Positions 42,640 to 53,334 of a DNA stretch of 64,000 bases are shown in pieces. The stretch is taken from contig NC_056529.1 in NCBI RefSeq assembly GCF_019175285.1, positions 19,030,278 through 19,094,277 on the forward strand, in the 5' to 3' direction. Both the position numbers and the translations under genes were made by a program. Each line of letters begins with the position of its first letter. The stretch's first letter is position 1. The notes beneath the pieces were generated by a model, which saw nothing but the letters and a program-made list of their open reading frames with translations, was not told the origin of the DNA and did no database searches. The stretch comes from Sceloporus undulatus (Eukaryota > Chordata > Lepidosauria > Squamata > Phrynosomatidae).

Positions 42640-43260
42640 TTCATAGAATCATAGACAGAATAACAGAATCCTAGAGTCGGTGCAGACCCCAAGTATCATC
42701 CAATCCAACCTCCTGCCATGCAAAAGACACAATCCAAGCACTCCCTATGACAGATGGCCATCCAGCCTCTGTTTAAAAACCTCCAAAGGAGAAGGATCTA
42801 CCAAACTCTAAGGCAGTGTCTTCTACTGTTGAACAGCTCTTACCATCAGGAATGTCTTACTAATATTTAGGTGGAATCTCTTTTCCTGTAGCTTGAATCC
42901 ATTGCTTCATGTCCTAGTCTTTGGAGCAGCAGAAAGCAAGCTTGCTTCATCCTCAATAGGACATTCCTCCAAATAACATTTGGGGTAGCTGTGTTGTCCA
43001 TTTAACAAATACAAGCAATCATCTATCAGTGATATCTTTATTGGCAAACCTAAATGCACAATATACTTGTTGCAAGGTTTCGAAGCTCCTTGGGCTTCTT
43101 CATCAGGCAAGATGTAACATCTTGCCTGAGGAAGAAGTGCATGGAGTTTTGAAAGCTTGCAACAAGTATATTGTGAATTTCGGTTGGCCAATAAAGGTAT
43201 CACTGATGGATTCCTTCAAATATTAAACAGGGCTGTCATGTCACCTCTTGACCTTATATA
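42640..43260 (-). mobile_element. CR1 LINE 3' region interrupted by a family 2 pair
   Basis: The reversed CR1 end begins tcatagaatcatagacagaa and continues atccaatccaacctcctgcc, agtctttggagcagcagaaa to about 42995. After the inserted pair (43025-43212) it resumes ccttcaaatattaaacaggg, ctgtcatgtcacctctt. Confidence 0.75.
43025..43212. repeat. Family 2 repeat, head-to-head inverted pair
   Basis: The minus copy ends ttcttcatcaggcaagatgt and the plus copy starts acatcttgcctgaggaagaa, so the pair is symmetric around ggcaagatgtaacatcttgcc. The outer ends are atcagtgatatctttattgg and ccaataaaggtatcactgat. The whole forms a hairpin of about 90 bp per arm. Confidence 0.75.
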
Positions 43261-43344
43261 TAATCCTGTATATCCATATAGGTGGCAATCCAGCAGTCAG
43301 CTTCTATATCAATACCAAATAGCGTTCACTAGGATTGAGGTGGA

Positions 43345-43765
43345 GAGCCTGCATGGTGTAGCGGTTTGAGCGTTGGACTAGGAATCCATCTGCACTGCAA
43401 AAATAATTCAGTTTGACACCACTTTAACTGCCATGGCTCCATGCTATGAAACTCTGGGATTTGGCATTTGGTGAAATATTTAGCCTTCCCTATCAGAGCA
43501 CTCTGGTGCCATAGCAGACTACAAATCCCAGGAATCCATGGGATGGAGGCATGATAGTTAAAGCAGGGCCAAACTGCATTATTTCTGGAGTGCGGATTCA
43601 GCCTAGGATTCTGGAGGCCAGGGTTCAAATCCCTGCTTAGCCATGAAAACTCACTTTAGAAAAGTCACAAGTCAAGCCTCCTTTGGACTAGTCTTGCCAA
43701 GAAAACCCTACAATAGGTTCCCCTTAGGGTCACTATAAGTCAGAAATGACTTGAAGGCACACAAT
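43345..43765 (+). mobile_element. tRNA-headed SINE split by a family A MITE
   Basis: The head gcctgcatggtgtagcggtt and gagcgttggacta stops at 43380. The SINE resumes with ggattctggaggccagggtt and its B box, and ends with gtcactataagtcagaaatg and acttgaaggcacaca. Confidence 0.85.
43381..43602. mobile_element. Hairpin MITE family A nested in the SINE
   Basis: A 222-bp palindromic copy is flanked by CTA (43378-43380 and 43603-43605), which restores an uninterrupted SINE when one copy is removed. The arms carry cagtttgacaccactttaac and its inverse. Confidence 0.85.
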
Positions 43766-44091
43766 GGATCACACTGTGGATGTGACAATGCAATTACATT
43801 GTATTTTCCAACCACTAGATGTCTCTGCTCTTGTCATAAATGGACAAGTGTATAGTGTACAGAGGTCACAGATGACACTGTGTGTGTCAGTTTGTTTATA
43901 TGAAGGCATATATCTCCACAATGGAATTTATTTATTGCATTTTTAGTCCACCTTTGTGCTAAAAGCTATCATGCTTGGCAGCTAATTGAACACCACTGAA
44001 AACAAATGAAGCAACGGAACCATTAAAATCACCACAATCCTCCACCTTTGTAGCTTTGACTTTTGCACATTTAGTTATTGGAGTCATAGGT

Positions 44092-44575
44092 TATCTCTAG
44101 GAATCTCTAGGTCCTCCAGTGTAACTCTGTTGCCAACGTTTGCCAGTGGTTGCACTGAAAGACCTAGAGATTCCTAGAGAGAACACTTCTCTAGCATTTG
44201 TAGGTCCTTCAGTACAGTGCGCCTGCATTATATGTGGATGCGCTATACACGGCTTTGAGTATATGCTCAAAGCCGCATGGGAATGCACGGAGCGCAAGGG
44301 ACAGCACATCCCATTCACATGAATGGGGCACGTTCCCATGGCATACACCCTGCATGCTACCGCCACGCCGCCACGGGCACAAGCCCCATTTGTTTGAATG
44401 GGGCTTGAGCATCCACATTTTTTCTCTTATGCGGAGGGGTCCAGAACAGATCCCTTGTGTAAGAGAAGGGCAGACTGTACAATGTTATCTTCAGCTTCCA
44501 ATGGATGTTGGCCATAGAATTGCACTGGACAACTAGAATTTCCTAGAGAGGTGTTCTCTCAGACCAAGGATGCTG
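44092..44575. mobile_element. MITE family F interrupted by a mariner-type MITE
   Basis: The left part is tctctaggaatctctaggtc and gacctagagattcctagaga; the right part is gttggccatagaattgcact and atttcctagagaggtgttct. It matches 33798-34013 except for the inserted 44215-44477. Confidence 0.65.
44215..44477. mobile_element. Mariner-type MITE family E, nested
   Basis: A 263-bp element has the left end CAGTGCGCCTGCATTATATG and the right end taagagaagggcagactg, with TA on both flanks. It is the same family as 22974-23164. Confidence 0.75.
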
Positions 44576-44756
44576 CCACATTGTGGAATAAATGCAACTC
44601 GTCATCTCTTTAATTGCTATGGATCCATGCTATGCATTCCTAGGATTTGTAGTTTGTTGTGGCACCAAACTACAAACCTCAGAATCCCATAGCATGCAAC
44701 CATAGCAATGAAAGTGGTGTCAAACTGCATTCATGCTGCAGTGTAGACACAGCCAA
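44571..44756. mobile_element. Hairpin MITE family A, diverged copy
   Basis: The left arm is tctttaattgctatggatcc, the centre aggatttgtagtttgttgtg, and the right arm gtggtgtcaaactgcattca then gtgtagacacagcc. Confidence 0.75.
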
Positions 44757-44799
44757 AGATACCAAGGAATGCAAACACAGCAAAACGGAAGACTTCTAG

Positions 44800-45484
44800 G
44801 GACTTTATCACATGGGAAAATTAGAGGTTTAAACAGTGAGAATTGTGTGAAAATCTCATAATTGGGATTAACATTTTCACACGATGTCGCGATTAAAGTG
44901 CCATCATCCCGGGAATAAACAGGCAATAAATAGCAACAAATCATTGGTGTTTATCACACGGGGCAAACTGCCAAAATCCAGTGCAGAAATGGGATTTAAA
45001 AACCAGACAAAACCCACAAAAGTGTGTAGTTTTTCACACACGGCGCAGTTAATGTGACATTAACCAAAACAGAAAGTAGACAGAACCCACCTCTTTTTAC
45101 GTTCGGGATTTTCCGAAGATAAAAAAGGAGCGGGTTTTGTCTGGTTTCCGTTCGGGTTAATGTCACTTGAATTCTCATTAACACTAATGTGGTCTGAAAA
45201 ACAACCTGCTTTTGCAGGTATTTTCCACTTTCTCTTTAGGTTAACCATGAACATCATCTGAAAAACCTGTTTTGCAGGGTTTTTTCAGTTTAAATCCAGT
45301 TTCTGCATCCGTCACGTGTGGTAAACCCCATTCAGGGGCAAATGATTTGTTGCTGTTTATTGCCTCTTTAATCTTGGGATAATGGCTCTTTAATCGCGAT
45401 GTGTGTGAAAACTAATTGCAATTGCACAATTTTATTGCAATTCTCACTATTTAAACCCCTGATTTCCCCCATCTGATAAAGTCC
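44800..45484. mobile_element. PIF/Harbinger-like palindrome containing a second one
   Basis: The outer ends are GGACTTTATCACATGGG and cccccatctgataaagtcc, flanked by TAG (44797-44799 and 45485-45487). The arms share gaggtttaaacagtgagaat and its inverse. The middle is replaced by a related but different palindrome at 44946-45329. Confidence 0.75.
44946..45329. mobile_element. Inner PIF/Harbinger-like palindrome
   Basis: A 384-bp element has ends GGTGTTTATCACACGGGG and cacgtgtggtaaacccc, flanked by ATT (44943-44945 and 45330-45332). It is similar in length and in the inner block aaaaggagcgggttttgtct to the element at 12206-12594. Confidence 0.75.
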
Positions 45485-47469
45485 TAGGTGTCCATGGTTT
45501 TCATTGTCTTGCTCTTTGCAATGCTAGAGATTTAGAAGGAAAATGTCATTGGTGGTGTGGAGGGTAGATTTAAATTGGAATTTTTACTATGCCCAGGAGT
45601 TGGAAAATCATAGTACTAAAAATTATAGACAAATTACCTGTTTTGGAATGTAAACAATTTGGAAATGGCTCCTAACTTATAATTCCAACCCAAATAAAAG
45701 GAAGTACTGCATAAACAGTTTGAGGACAGTGAAACCAAACATATAGATAATGGTTTGATTGATAGGTACCACGAGGGACAGAGACGGATGTTAGGTGTAA
45801 TACTTGAACATCCAATGAATATACCGGGGGTAAATGTTTAACCCAATGTAACCAATGGCATGTGATTTCTAGTTTTCTTTCTTCTAAATTTGGATGAATT
45901 TCCTACTGGGAACAATGCTGCGGCTAAATAAACTATGGGGCAGTACAGACCACCCCAAAACAGAAGAATTTTCTTAGCCTTGCTATTCTACTGCTGCATG
46001 GCACATTGCATTTCTAGGAAACGTGGGATTGTGGTTGTTCAAACTATTGGGAAATGCATTACTAAGCAAACCACACACACACAAACACAGCCTTTCTCTT
46101 TAAAGCACACAGATCAACTAGTACAGAGACTGCTATATCCTTCTGGAAAGCCCCCTTAGAACGAGACGCTTTTGCCGCAACCCAAAGCGTACGGTTTCAA
46201 AGGAAATGGTGTTCATTGCCAAAAAAATCCCTTTGGTTCCGGGGGTCTCATGATACTAAGTGGTTACTATGGGGACAATTCCTTTTTCATTACTGAGCCC
46301 AGAGTCTTTCCTAAACCACATTAGAAGTAGATACAGTTACAACGGCTTCGGGATCAACAATGGGAGCTCAGAAAAGACTAAATCCCTTCCAGATGGTTTT
46401 CAGAGAGCCGGTTTACCTTTCATGCAAAGGGAAAGCCATTTCTGGGGTGATGCTTAATCTTTCCGTTTCACCCAGCCACCTGTTATACGTTTACGATTAA
46501 GGCGATCTTCAAGAAAACAGATATATTGGAAGCATATATTTGGTTGTTAAATCTCCCCTTTGAATAGGATTATGAGAAACGTAAATGTGCAAAACTGTGG
46601 CCCATTGAGAGTAGACCCATTGAATGATGGATGGATGGCGAGTCAATGCTTAAGTAAATCTTATTGATCTAATGAGGTTATGATTTATTGATCTATTTCA
46701 TTTGTATGTTGCTTTCTTTCAGAGCTTCTAGATAGAGTCAATTAAAAAGCAACAACTTCATAATAAGATTATTGAAACATTTAAGTTTTCAATAAAATTG
46801 GGACTAAAAGCAGAATTCAAGCCAATGTCTTCAACTTAAGAAATGGTAAATGCTTTTTTAAAATGAGACGATCAGAAAGTTTTAGAAACTGATGGGACCC
46901 GCCGTTAAGATATATTGAGAAACAAAGGGGTTTAAACTTTACAATTGGCTTGGAATAAGTTTTAAAAATACATTATTGAGTGTTAGGAAGATACACTTTA
47001 TGGAGCCAAAATAAGAAATGATCATATCTGGGTTATAAACAGAGAACGGGAAGAGGACAGAGACAAGGATGTCAAAATTGTCTGTATGCTTGTTTTGTTG
47101 TTTGTATATTAGTGTTAGGTAAATGGTAGTCATTTTTGCATTGGATGCTTTGTGTCCCAGGTGTAGTATGTTAAATGTTTGTTTTGTTATATATGTTTTT
47201 AAGATACATTTAAAAAAGAAAGCAAAAGAAATCCCAATAGGTTGGATCCAGACTTAGCCATGACCAGAATCTCTTCAAAGCAATGGGGAAATTAGAGATA
47301 CCAAACTTTAATCCCATAGGTTTAAATGGGTCTTCTCTAGCTGTGGTCAAGGACTCAAATTGTTAGTCCAAATTAGAAAATCAATGCAATTTGCTCAAAC
47401 TTTTATGTCTATCTGTCTGTCTCTCCATCTGTCAGTTTGTAGATTGAGGTCATTGTTTCATGATTTAAG
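45485..47469. other. Unassigned, partly AT-rich sequence
   Basis: This is one of the longest stretches without a recognised repeat. AT-rich sequence at 46840-47230 could be a LINE 3' untranslated region, but I cannot assign it. A short (CA)n-like run lies near 46070. No gene was found. Confidence 0.4.
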
Positions 47470-47930
47470 TGTAGATACACTTTGGAGCATGTCCAAAGGA
47501 GAGCAACAAAAACGGTGAAGGGTCTGGAAACCATGCCCTATGAGGAGAGACTTAGGGAGCTGGAGATGTTTAGCCTGGAGAAGAGAATGTTAAGAGGTGA
47601 TATGAGAGCCCTGTTTAAATATTTGAAGGGATGTCATATTGAGGAGGGGAGCAAGCTTGTTTTCTGCTGCTCCAGAGAATAGGACACAATGGAGCAATGG
47701 ATGCAAGCTCCAGGAAAAGAGATTCCACTTCAACATTAGGAAGAACTTCTTGAGTTGGTTCAAAGTGGAATACACTCCCTCGGTGGAGTCTCCTTCTTTG
47801 GAAGTTGTTAAGCAGAGGCTGGATGGCCATCTGTCAGGGGTGATTTGATTGTGAGTTCCTGCATGGCAGAATGGGGTTGGTCTGGATGGCCCTTGGGGCC
47901 TCTTCCAACTCCATGATTCTATGAAATGCA
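47470..47930 (+). mobile_element. CR1 LINE, 3' end of ORF2 and UTR
   Basis: The translation [20 protein letters not shown], then [20 protein letters not shown] and [15 protein letters not shown] is the conserved CR1 ORF2 C terminus. It continues to the 3' end agtcccatgattctatg-like cttccaactccatgattctat. It is a 5'-truncated fragment. Confidence 0.88.
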
Positions 47931-48499
47931 ATGAACAGAGAACAAGTGCTGCAAAGTACCAGGCCAAAAAAGGTTAAAAGGGGAATCTGCTATAGAAGGT
48001 TAAAGCAAACACATTTCAGGCACAGCGGATTGTCTTTGTAAGATACCTTCCTCCCCTTATCTGTCCCAATAAGGCAACCTTGAGACGAGTCATCTCTGTA
48101 ATCAGACTGTGCAAATATGACTGGACAGGGACCAAATGTTCTCTTTCAGGTTGGTCTATTTATAGATGAGGTGGGTTCTCATTGACATCGTCCTCTTTCT
48201 GGTATGGAAACTGGAGGTCTCAGCTACTACTACTACTACTGCTCATGGTGGCCTTACTTGTCAGTGTGAACTGATGGGCACTATAGATAAGTTCCATTTA
48301 TAGTCTAAGATCAAAAGACTAAATGATGAAGTTGAGAGCACCAGTTTTGGACCAGAGCAAAGGTCTAGGTCAGCATTCTGGTTCCACAGTGACCATTGGA
48401 TCCCAATGGGAAACCAACAAGTAAAACATGATTAAAGTATTCCCTAGCAACTGATGATGATGGTTCGCATTGTGTCTTGTGGTTATGGATTTGTTAGCT
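47931..48499. other. Unassigned sequence
   Basis: A short (CTA)n run occurs at 48222-48241. Nothing else was recognised. Confidence 0.45.
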
Positions 48500-48715
48500 A
48501 AAGTTTGCTGTTGTTAACTGCTATCAAACCAACTTTGACTTATGGCAACACTTTGAATGAGAGACCTCCAAGCCACTGTATCATCAACAGATCTGCTCAG
48601 GTCTTGCCAACTCAGGGCAGCTTTTCCTTCTTTGAATGAGTTTGTCCATCTGGAAGGTAGACATCCTCTTACTGCAGTGAAGGAAACCATCCCTGGCCTC
48701 ATTGCCACTTACAAA
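48500..48715 (-). mobile_element. RTE/BovB-related fragment
   Basis: gactatcaaacc-like start, then aatgagagacctccaagcca, ctgtatcatcaacagatctg and gaatgagtttgtccatctgg correspond to the block at 22467-22655. Confidence 0.55.
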
Positions 48716-49527
48716 ACAACAGTTTGCTATCCGAATTGATGGATCAATTCAACAGTGGAGTGTGTTTCCCACTACATTTGTCCCGATCGCATTAGATCCT
48801 CTTGTTCTGTGGATGGCTGGCAAAGTAAAGGAACTCCTGTCTCATGAATAAAAATAAAGAATCCAAGTTATGTTCTCAGTTGTTCCACAAGATCAAAGGG
48901 TGACACATAGACACATGACGTCTTTGTAACATCTTACCTGCAACCCACATTTTGTATACAAAGTGCACAAGGGTGGTTTTTCTGAGGACAGCATTTCCTC
49001 AAAATCTCTGCTTGTTATTTTTTGTCTTCTATGTATTTGTTTTGAAACACAGGGTTAGGTTGCTCTCTAGGATTTCACATTTCTGAGGTTCAGCAAACCA
49101 TAGCAAGATGTCATCCGCAAAACATGCCATGATTGCTGGTTGTCCCCTTTTCCCACCCACTTAAATCTATGTGGTTTCAGCCAAATTCAAGCTATGGTTA
49201 TACTGAAAATAAATCAAGAACTCCACAAAGCAAGAGGATAATACCAGTCGCTCGCAGCCAATTTTATGACATATTCCGTACAAAGGGCCGAGTGAGATTT
49301 CTGTGTTTTACTAGGCTGCTCTGTTGGGAAGAAACAAAACAGCAAACCCATAATGGCTAGCTAATGATTAAACATGAAGTAGCTATTAATGATCTGTGGG
49401 ATGCGATGGGCAACACAGAAATCCATGAATCGGGTGAGATCTGGGGTGATGAAGGGCTCTGGGATGCATTTACTTTTCTGACTAACACTTGCTGGATTTA
49501 CGGAACTTGCCCAGTCAAGTGATGGAA
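48716..49527. other. Unassigned sequence
   Basis: A scrap, cccactacatttgtcccgat, near 48768 resembles the body of MITE family D (compare 63915). No gene was seen. Confidence 0.4.
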
Positions 49528-49560
49528 TGATTGGTTGATTGGTTGATTGATTGATTGATT
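49528..49560. repeat. (TTGA)n microsatellite
   Basis: Imperfect TTGG/TTGA tetranucleotide run. Confidence 0.85.
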
Positions 49561-49634
49561 GCACTTTAGAACTACCCACTAGGCAGAGTTTTCAGAGTGA
49601 TGTACAGTCTATAAAAAAAGATCAGCCAAGATCC

Positions 49635-49637
<3 letters not shown>

Positions 49638-49670
<33 letters not shown>
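49638..49670. repeat. (TA)n microsatellite
   Basis: About 16 TA units. Confidence 0.95.
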
Positions 49671-49675
<5 letters not shown>

Positions 49676-49789
49676 GCTATATTCTGTAAATTTATGGATC
49701 TATAGCTATGTTGCAAAAAAGCAACAAAATCTAGTTAACCAGTTATGAAGATGTGCATCCTGCCATTGGCAAAAGTGCGCCAAAGATAT

Positions 49790-49875
49790 TAGGCACTTCT
49801 GATGCACACCATGAACTTCTGATGTACATTGAGCACTTCTGATACCCATTGAGAATTTCTGATGTGCCGCACTTT
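49790..49875. repeat. Degenerate tandem repeat of about 21-24 bp
   Basis: The unit gcacttctgatgcacaccat / gaacttctgatgtacattga / gcacttctgatacccattga / gaatttctgatgtgccgc recurs four times in a row with substitutions. Confidence 0.75.
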
Positions 49876-50117
49876 TTGATGCACATCCAGGAGTGCTGCC
49901 ATGGCAATTGATGCCCATGGGTCCACTGGCACATGTCCCATCAACCACTCCACCATACACAATGTATGCCCACATCCCACGTAAGATCATGGCAGCCCTA
50001 TGGGCATTGCATAACGCCTAATTCAATTTTGTGCATACGTAAGGCCATTTACCATGATATAAGTCCCAAGCAGGATGCCAGCCATGAAGCGCAATGATGA
50101 GACAAACAAAACAATAT

Positions 50118-50212
50118 GTAGAGAGATCTTCTAGCACCTTTAACTAACTGAAAGAAAGAAGTTGGCAGCATGAGCTTGGTAGACTTCGGTCTACTTCCTC
50201 AGATGCATTACA
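50118..50212 (-). repeat. Interspersed repeat family 3, well-preserved hairpin
   Basis: On the minus strand: CTGAGGA, one extra A, a perfect 6-bp stem GTAGAC/GTCTAC with loop CGAA, then CAAGCTCATGCTGCCAAC and gttagttaaaggtgctag. GAAA has decayed to CCAA here. Confidence 0.65.
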
Positions 50213-50607
50213 CGCAAAAGAATGATCAAAGATAGCAGGATATAAAACAAGAGAAACCCAGCACAGGCTAAGAGGGCAAAGATGTAAAAACACTAATAGG
50301 TGGAAGCTGTGTATCTGATTTATAATCAGAGTTATCATTATTGCAGGACAGCAGAAATCAGCCCCAGAATTTTGACTTACTACCAGTCTGATGATGCAGC
50401 TATCGCATCACAACTACATCTGAAATGCAGGATATTGGCCAATGTGCAAAATTCAACACATTCCATGGTTTACTCTAGTTGGCACAACAATAATATTTCA
50501 GCCATTGCTATTAACAATAGGGGTGGGAGTACGTTTTATAAAAAACTGGGGAAAGTTTAGGCCTAAGTCCATTTCTTTGTCTGGTCAGAGCAGATCTACT
50601 TGATGGA

Positions 50608-51260
50608 CAGTCATAGAATCATAGAATTATAGAATCATAGAGACCGCAAGGGCCATCCAACCAACCCCATTCTGCCATGCAGGAATCTCAGTCAAAGCAC
50701 CCCCATTGACAAATGGCCATCCAGCCGCTCTGTTAAAGACCTCCAAGGAGGGAGATTTCACTACACTCCGAGGAGTTTGTTCCACTGTCAAACAGCCCTT
50801 ACTCTCAGGAAGTTCCTAATGTTGAGGAATCTCTTTTCCTGGAGCTTGCATCCATTGCTCCAGATCCTAGTCTCTGGAGCAGCAGAAAACAAGCTTGCTC
50901 CCTCCTCAATATGACATCCCTTCAAATATTTAAACAGGGTTATCATATCACCTCTTAGCCTTCTCTTGTCCAGGCTAAACATCCCTAGCTCCTTAAGTCG
51001 TTCCTCATAGGACATGGTTTCCAGACCCTTCACCATTTTAGTTGCCCTCCTTTGGACACATGGCTCCAGTTTCTCTAATGTCCTTTTTAAATTGTGGTGC
51101 CCAGAACTGGACACAATATTCCAGGTGGGGCCTGACCAGAAGCAGAATAGAGTGGCACTATGACTTCCCTTGATCGAGACACGAGTGATCAACAGGCTTG
51201 CTCTAGTTAGGACTAACAGTCCAATGTAGGCCTTCAACTTGAAATCTTCTCTCAACACTT
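50608..51260 (-). mobile_element. CR1 LINE, 3' end of ORF2 and UTR, reversed
   Basis: The minus-strand translation [20 protein letters not shown], then LKELGMFSLDKRRLRGDMIT and [17 protein letters not shown] identifies CR1. The plus strand begins with the 3' repeat catagaatcatagaattata. It is the longest CR1 fragment in the window, about 650 bp. Confidence 0.88.
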
Positions 51261-51524
51261 CACTCTGTTTATTTATTTGCCCACGGGGAGTGAATATAGC
51301 ACAGTGAAAAATAGGAAAGCCTGGCTCCTGAGAGAAATTCCTGTATCTATTCCATCATTTTAAAGAATAGTGAACTTGAACTGTCTGTTGTGGCTGAGCT
51401 ACATATGGTTTCCATTGATGAGACAAATCCATCTTTGTTCTTGGCTCCTAAAAACTGTTGATCCTCTGAATTGCATAAGATTATTTTGTAGCCTGTTTGG
51501 TTCTTCTGTTCTTTCCCCTCTCAG

Positions 51525-51619
51525 GGAAAGCTGACTTCGGAGCCACCGAAGGGAGAATAACAGATCTGGGATTTCTCAGAAATGATTTTGAACCAACCGT
51601 CGAAATAATGGATGAAGAG
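51525..51619 (+). CDS. Candidate orphan exon, unknown protein
   Basis: A strong pyrimidine tract with acceptor ctttcccctctcag is followed by two bases of a split codon and 31 open codons: KADFGATEGRITDLGFLRND, then FEPTVEIMDEE. It ends at the donor-like gaagag|gtataac. Codon usage and the acidic C-terminal end look protein-like. I do not recognise the protein and it does not match any LINE reading frame I know. It could be an exon of an unannotated or lineage-specific gene, an alternative exon, or chance. It does not splice in frame to the exon at 59955. Confidence 0.35.
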
Positions 51620-52127
51620 GTATAACAATAATAACAACAAATTAGGTTCCAAGTAATGCCAAATGAATCTCATGTGGCACATTCAAGACCAATGGTTTCC
51701 TAGTTTGGAATAGTCAATACTATGTCTGAGTGAAGTGTTTGTGATTTGCTATCAAAGAAGAGGAGAGGAGGAGAAGAGAAGAAGAAATGGAGGAGAGAGG
51801 GAGAGATGGAGAAGAAGGAGAAAGCAGAAAAGGGATATGGAAAAAACCAATGAATACAAATGCTAATGAAATGTGAGAGAGGATACAGATATATCCTCCT
51901 TTTTTGGCCAACTGTTAATGTTTAGTGAATCCGATGTAGGCTTGGAGCAAAGAAAAAGCCAAGGAAAGCCATGGATGCACACAACGCTCACAGTAAGCAT
52001 CCAACAAAGTCCAATTGCATATCAGGATTCTATCACACAAGGGTTGAAATGTGGAATTAGAGCAGAATAGCAGCATCTGTGGCTATATCTTATCACATCA
52101 ACTTGAAGGCCTATATTGGACTGTTAG
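51620..52127. other. Unassigned sequence
   Basis: A purine-rich stretch (aggagaggaggagaagagaa) lies at 51758-51830. No gene was seen. Confidence 0.45.
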
Positions 52128-52250
52128 GGCCCATACAGACAGGCCAAAATAAAGCTGCTTTGGGTCACTCTGGAGGTATGCCGTTTAAATAATGCATGCA
52201 TGCTAAGAGGCCAGAAGCTGCACCAAAGGCATGCTCCAATCCTAAGGACT
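52128..52250. mobile_element. Harbinger-like MITE family G, one arm
   Basis: It starts gggcccatacagacaggcca and continues gctgctttgggtcactctgg, atgccgtttaaataatgcat. The opposite arm is seen at 41390-41507. The left flank is TTA. Confidence 0.7.
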
Positions 52251-52879
52251 AGAGCTCATATAAAACCAAGACAAAACCAAAAAAGTCCTACATTTTGCAG
52301 TGCTTTGTCCTCCTTTCCAGGTGTGACATCGGGTCGCCTGGTGTGAAAAGGGCTGTCTCCAACATACATTTGCATTTCCTACACTGATGCGATTGGGGTG
52401 CCTTATGAACCTGTGTGATAAAGTTGATAAAGTCCTCGGATTCAATATCCGTGATTCCCCTAAATGCCAGGATTGTTTTACATCTGTACTTTCTGATCAG
52501 AAGCAATCCAGGGAGCAGACACCTTCCTCTGCGTGCTTTTCTTGGAAACTCAAACACAAGCCGAAGGACTCAGGTTCCTACTTCTCCCCCGCAACTCCTC
52601 CCATGATGTTCTCATCCCTGTGGCTTTGCTTACTCATAGGAAGCTGCCCTCATTCAAGTTTGCAATTAGGAAGCTTAAGGTATCATATATTGTACATCTA
52701 AATTTCCTGGAAAGAGCCGGGGTTTAGGAAAAGAGACATCTGATCATGGGCTTTTTCAAATGACTTTTTAAAGCTACACTTTGGCACAAATGTGAACTCT
52801 ATTTGCAAACCTTTAGAGTCTGACCCAGAACATCAAACAGGAGCCAACCCCTGAAATCTAATTTATTTTTCTAATGCAA
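52251..52879. other. Unassigned sequence
   Basis: No repeat or exon was recognised. Several overlapping frames lack motifs. Confidence 0.45.
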
Positions 52880-53285
52880 CATTTCGAAACAGCCTTTTGG
52901 ATGGATAGCAATGATTTGTTTTCAGTGTCTTCATATAGGTCCCCTACATGCTTCAAAATGGAAAGATAAATCACCACCAAATTTAAGCAACTGGTTGATG
53001 AAACTGTCTGATTGTATGGAAATTGACAAATTAACACAAACAATAAAAAAATCACTTGATGGATTTAGGAAAGACTGGGAACCCCTGATTATATATTTTA
53101 TAAAAGAATGGGGACAGAATTGGCTTATAGTTTTGGAATGAATGTAAATAAGAGGAAAATAAATAAGAAAAGGAATCAAATAGCAAATTAAATATTTTTT
53201 TCTTCCTTAGAAGAAAGGATTATGTGTCAAACTTAGTTGATATTGAATTAAATGGAGATAAAAATATAGAGTTTTAATGTGTTTT
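52880..53285 (+). mobile_element. L1 LINE, C-terminal end of ORF2
   Basis: The translation SNWLMKLSDCMEIDKLTQTI, then KKSLDGFRKDWEPLIIYFIK and EWGQNW fits the C terminus of vertebrate L1 ORF2 (pattern W-x-x-M-x-x-x-x-x-M-E-x-D-K-L-T). The following AT-rich sequence is the 3' UTR. The fragment is short and 5'-truncated. Confidence 0.7.
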
Positions 53286-53290
53286 ATATA

Positions 53291-53332
<42 letters not shown>
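53291..53332. repeat. (TAGA)n microsatellite
   Basis: About ten uninterrupted TAGA units directly after the L1 remnant. Confidence 0.95.
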
Positions 53333-53334
<2 letters not shown>

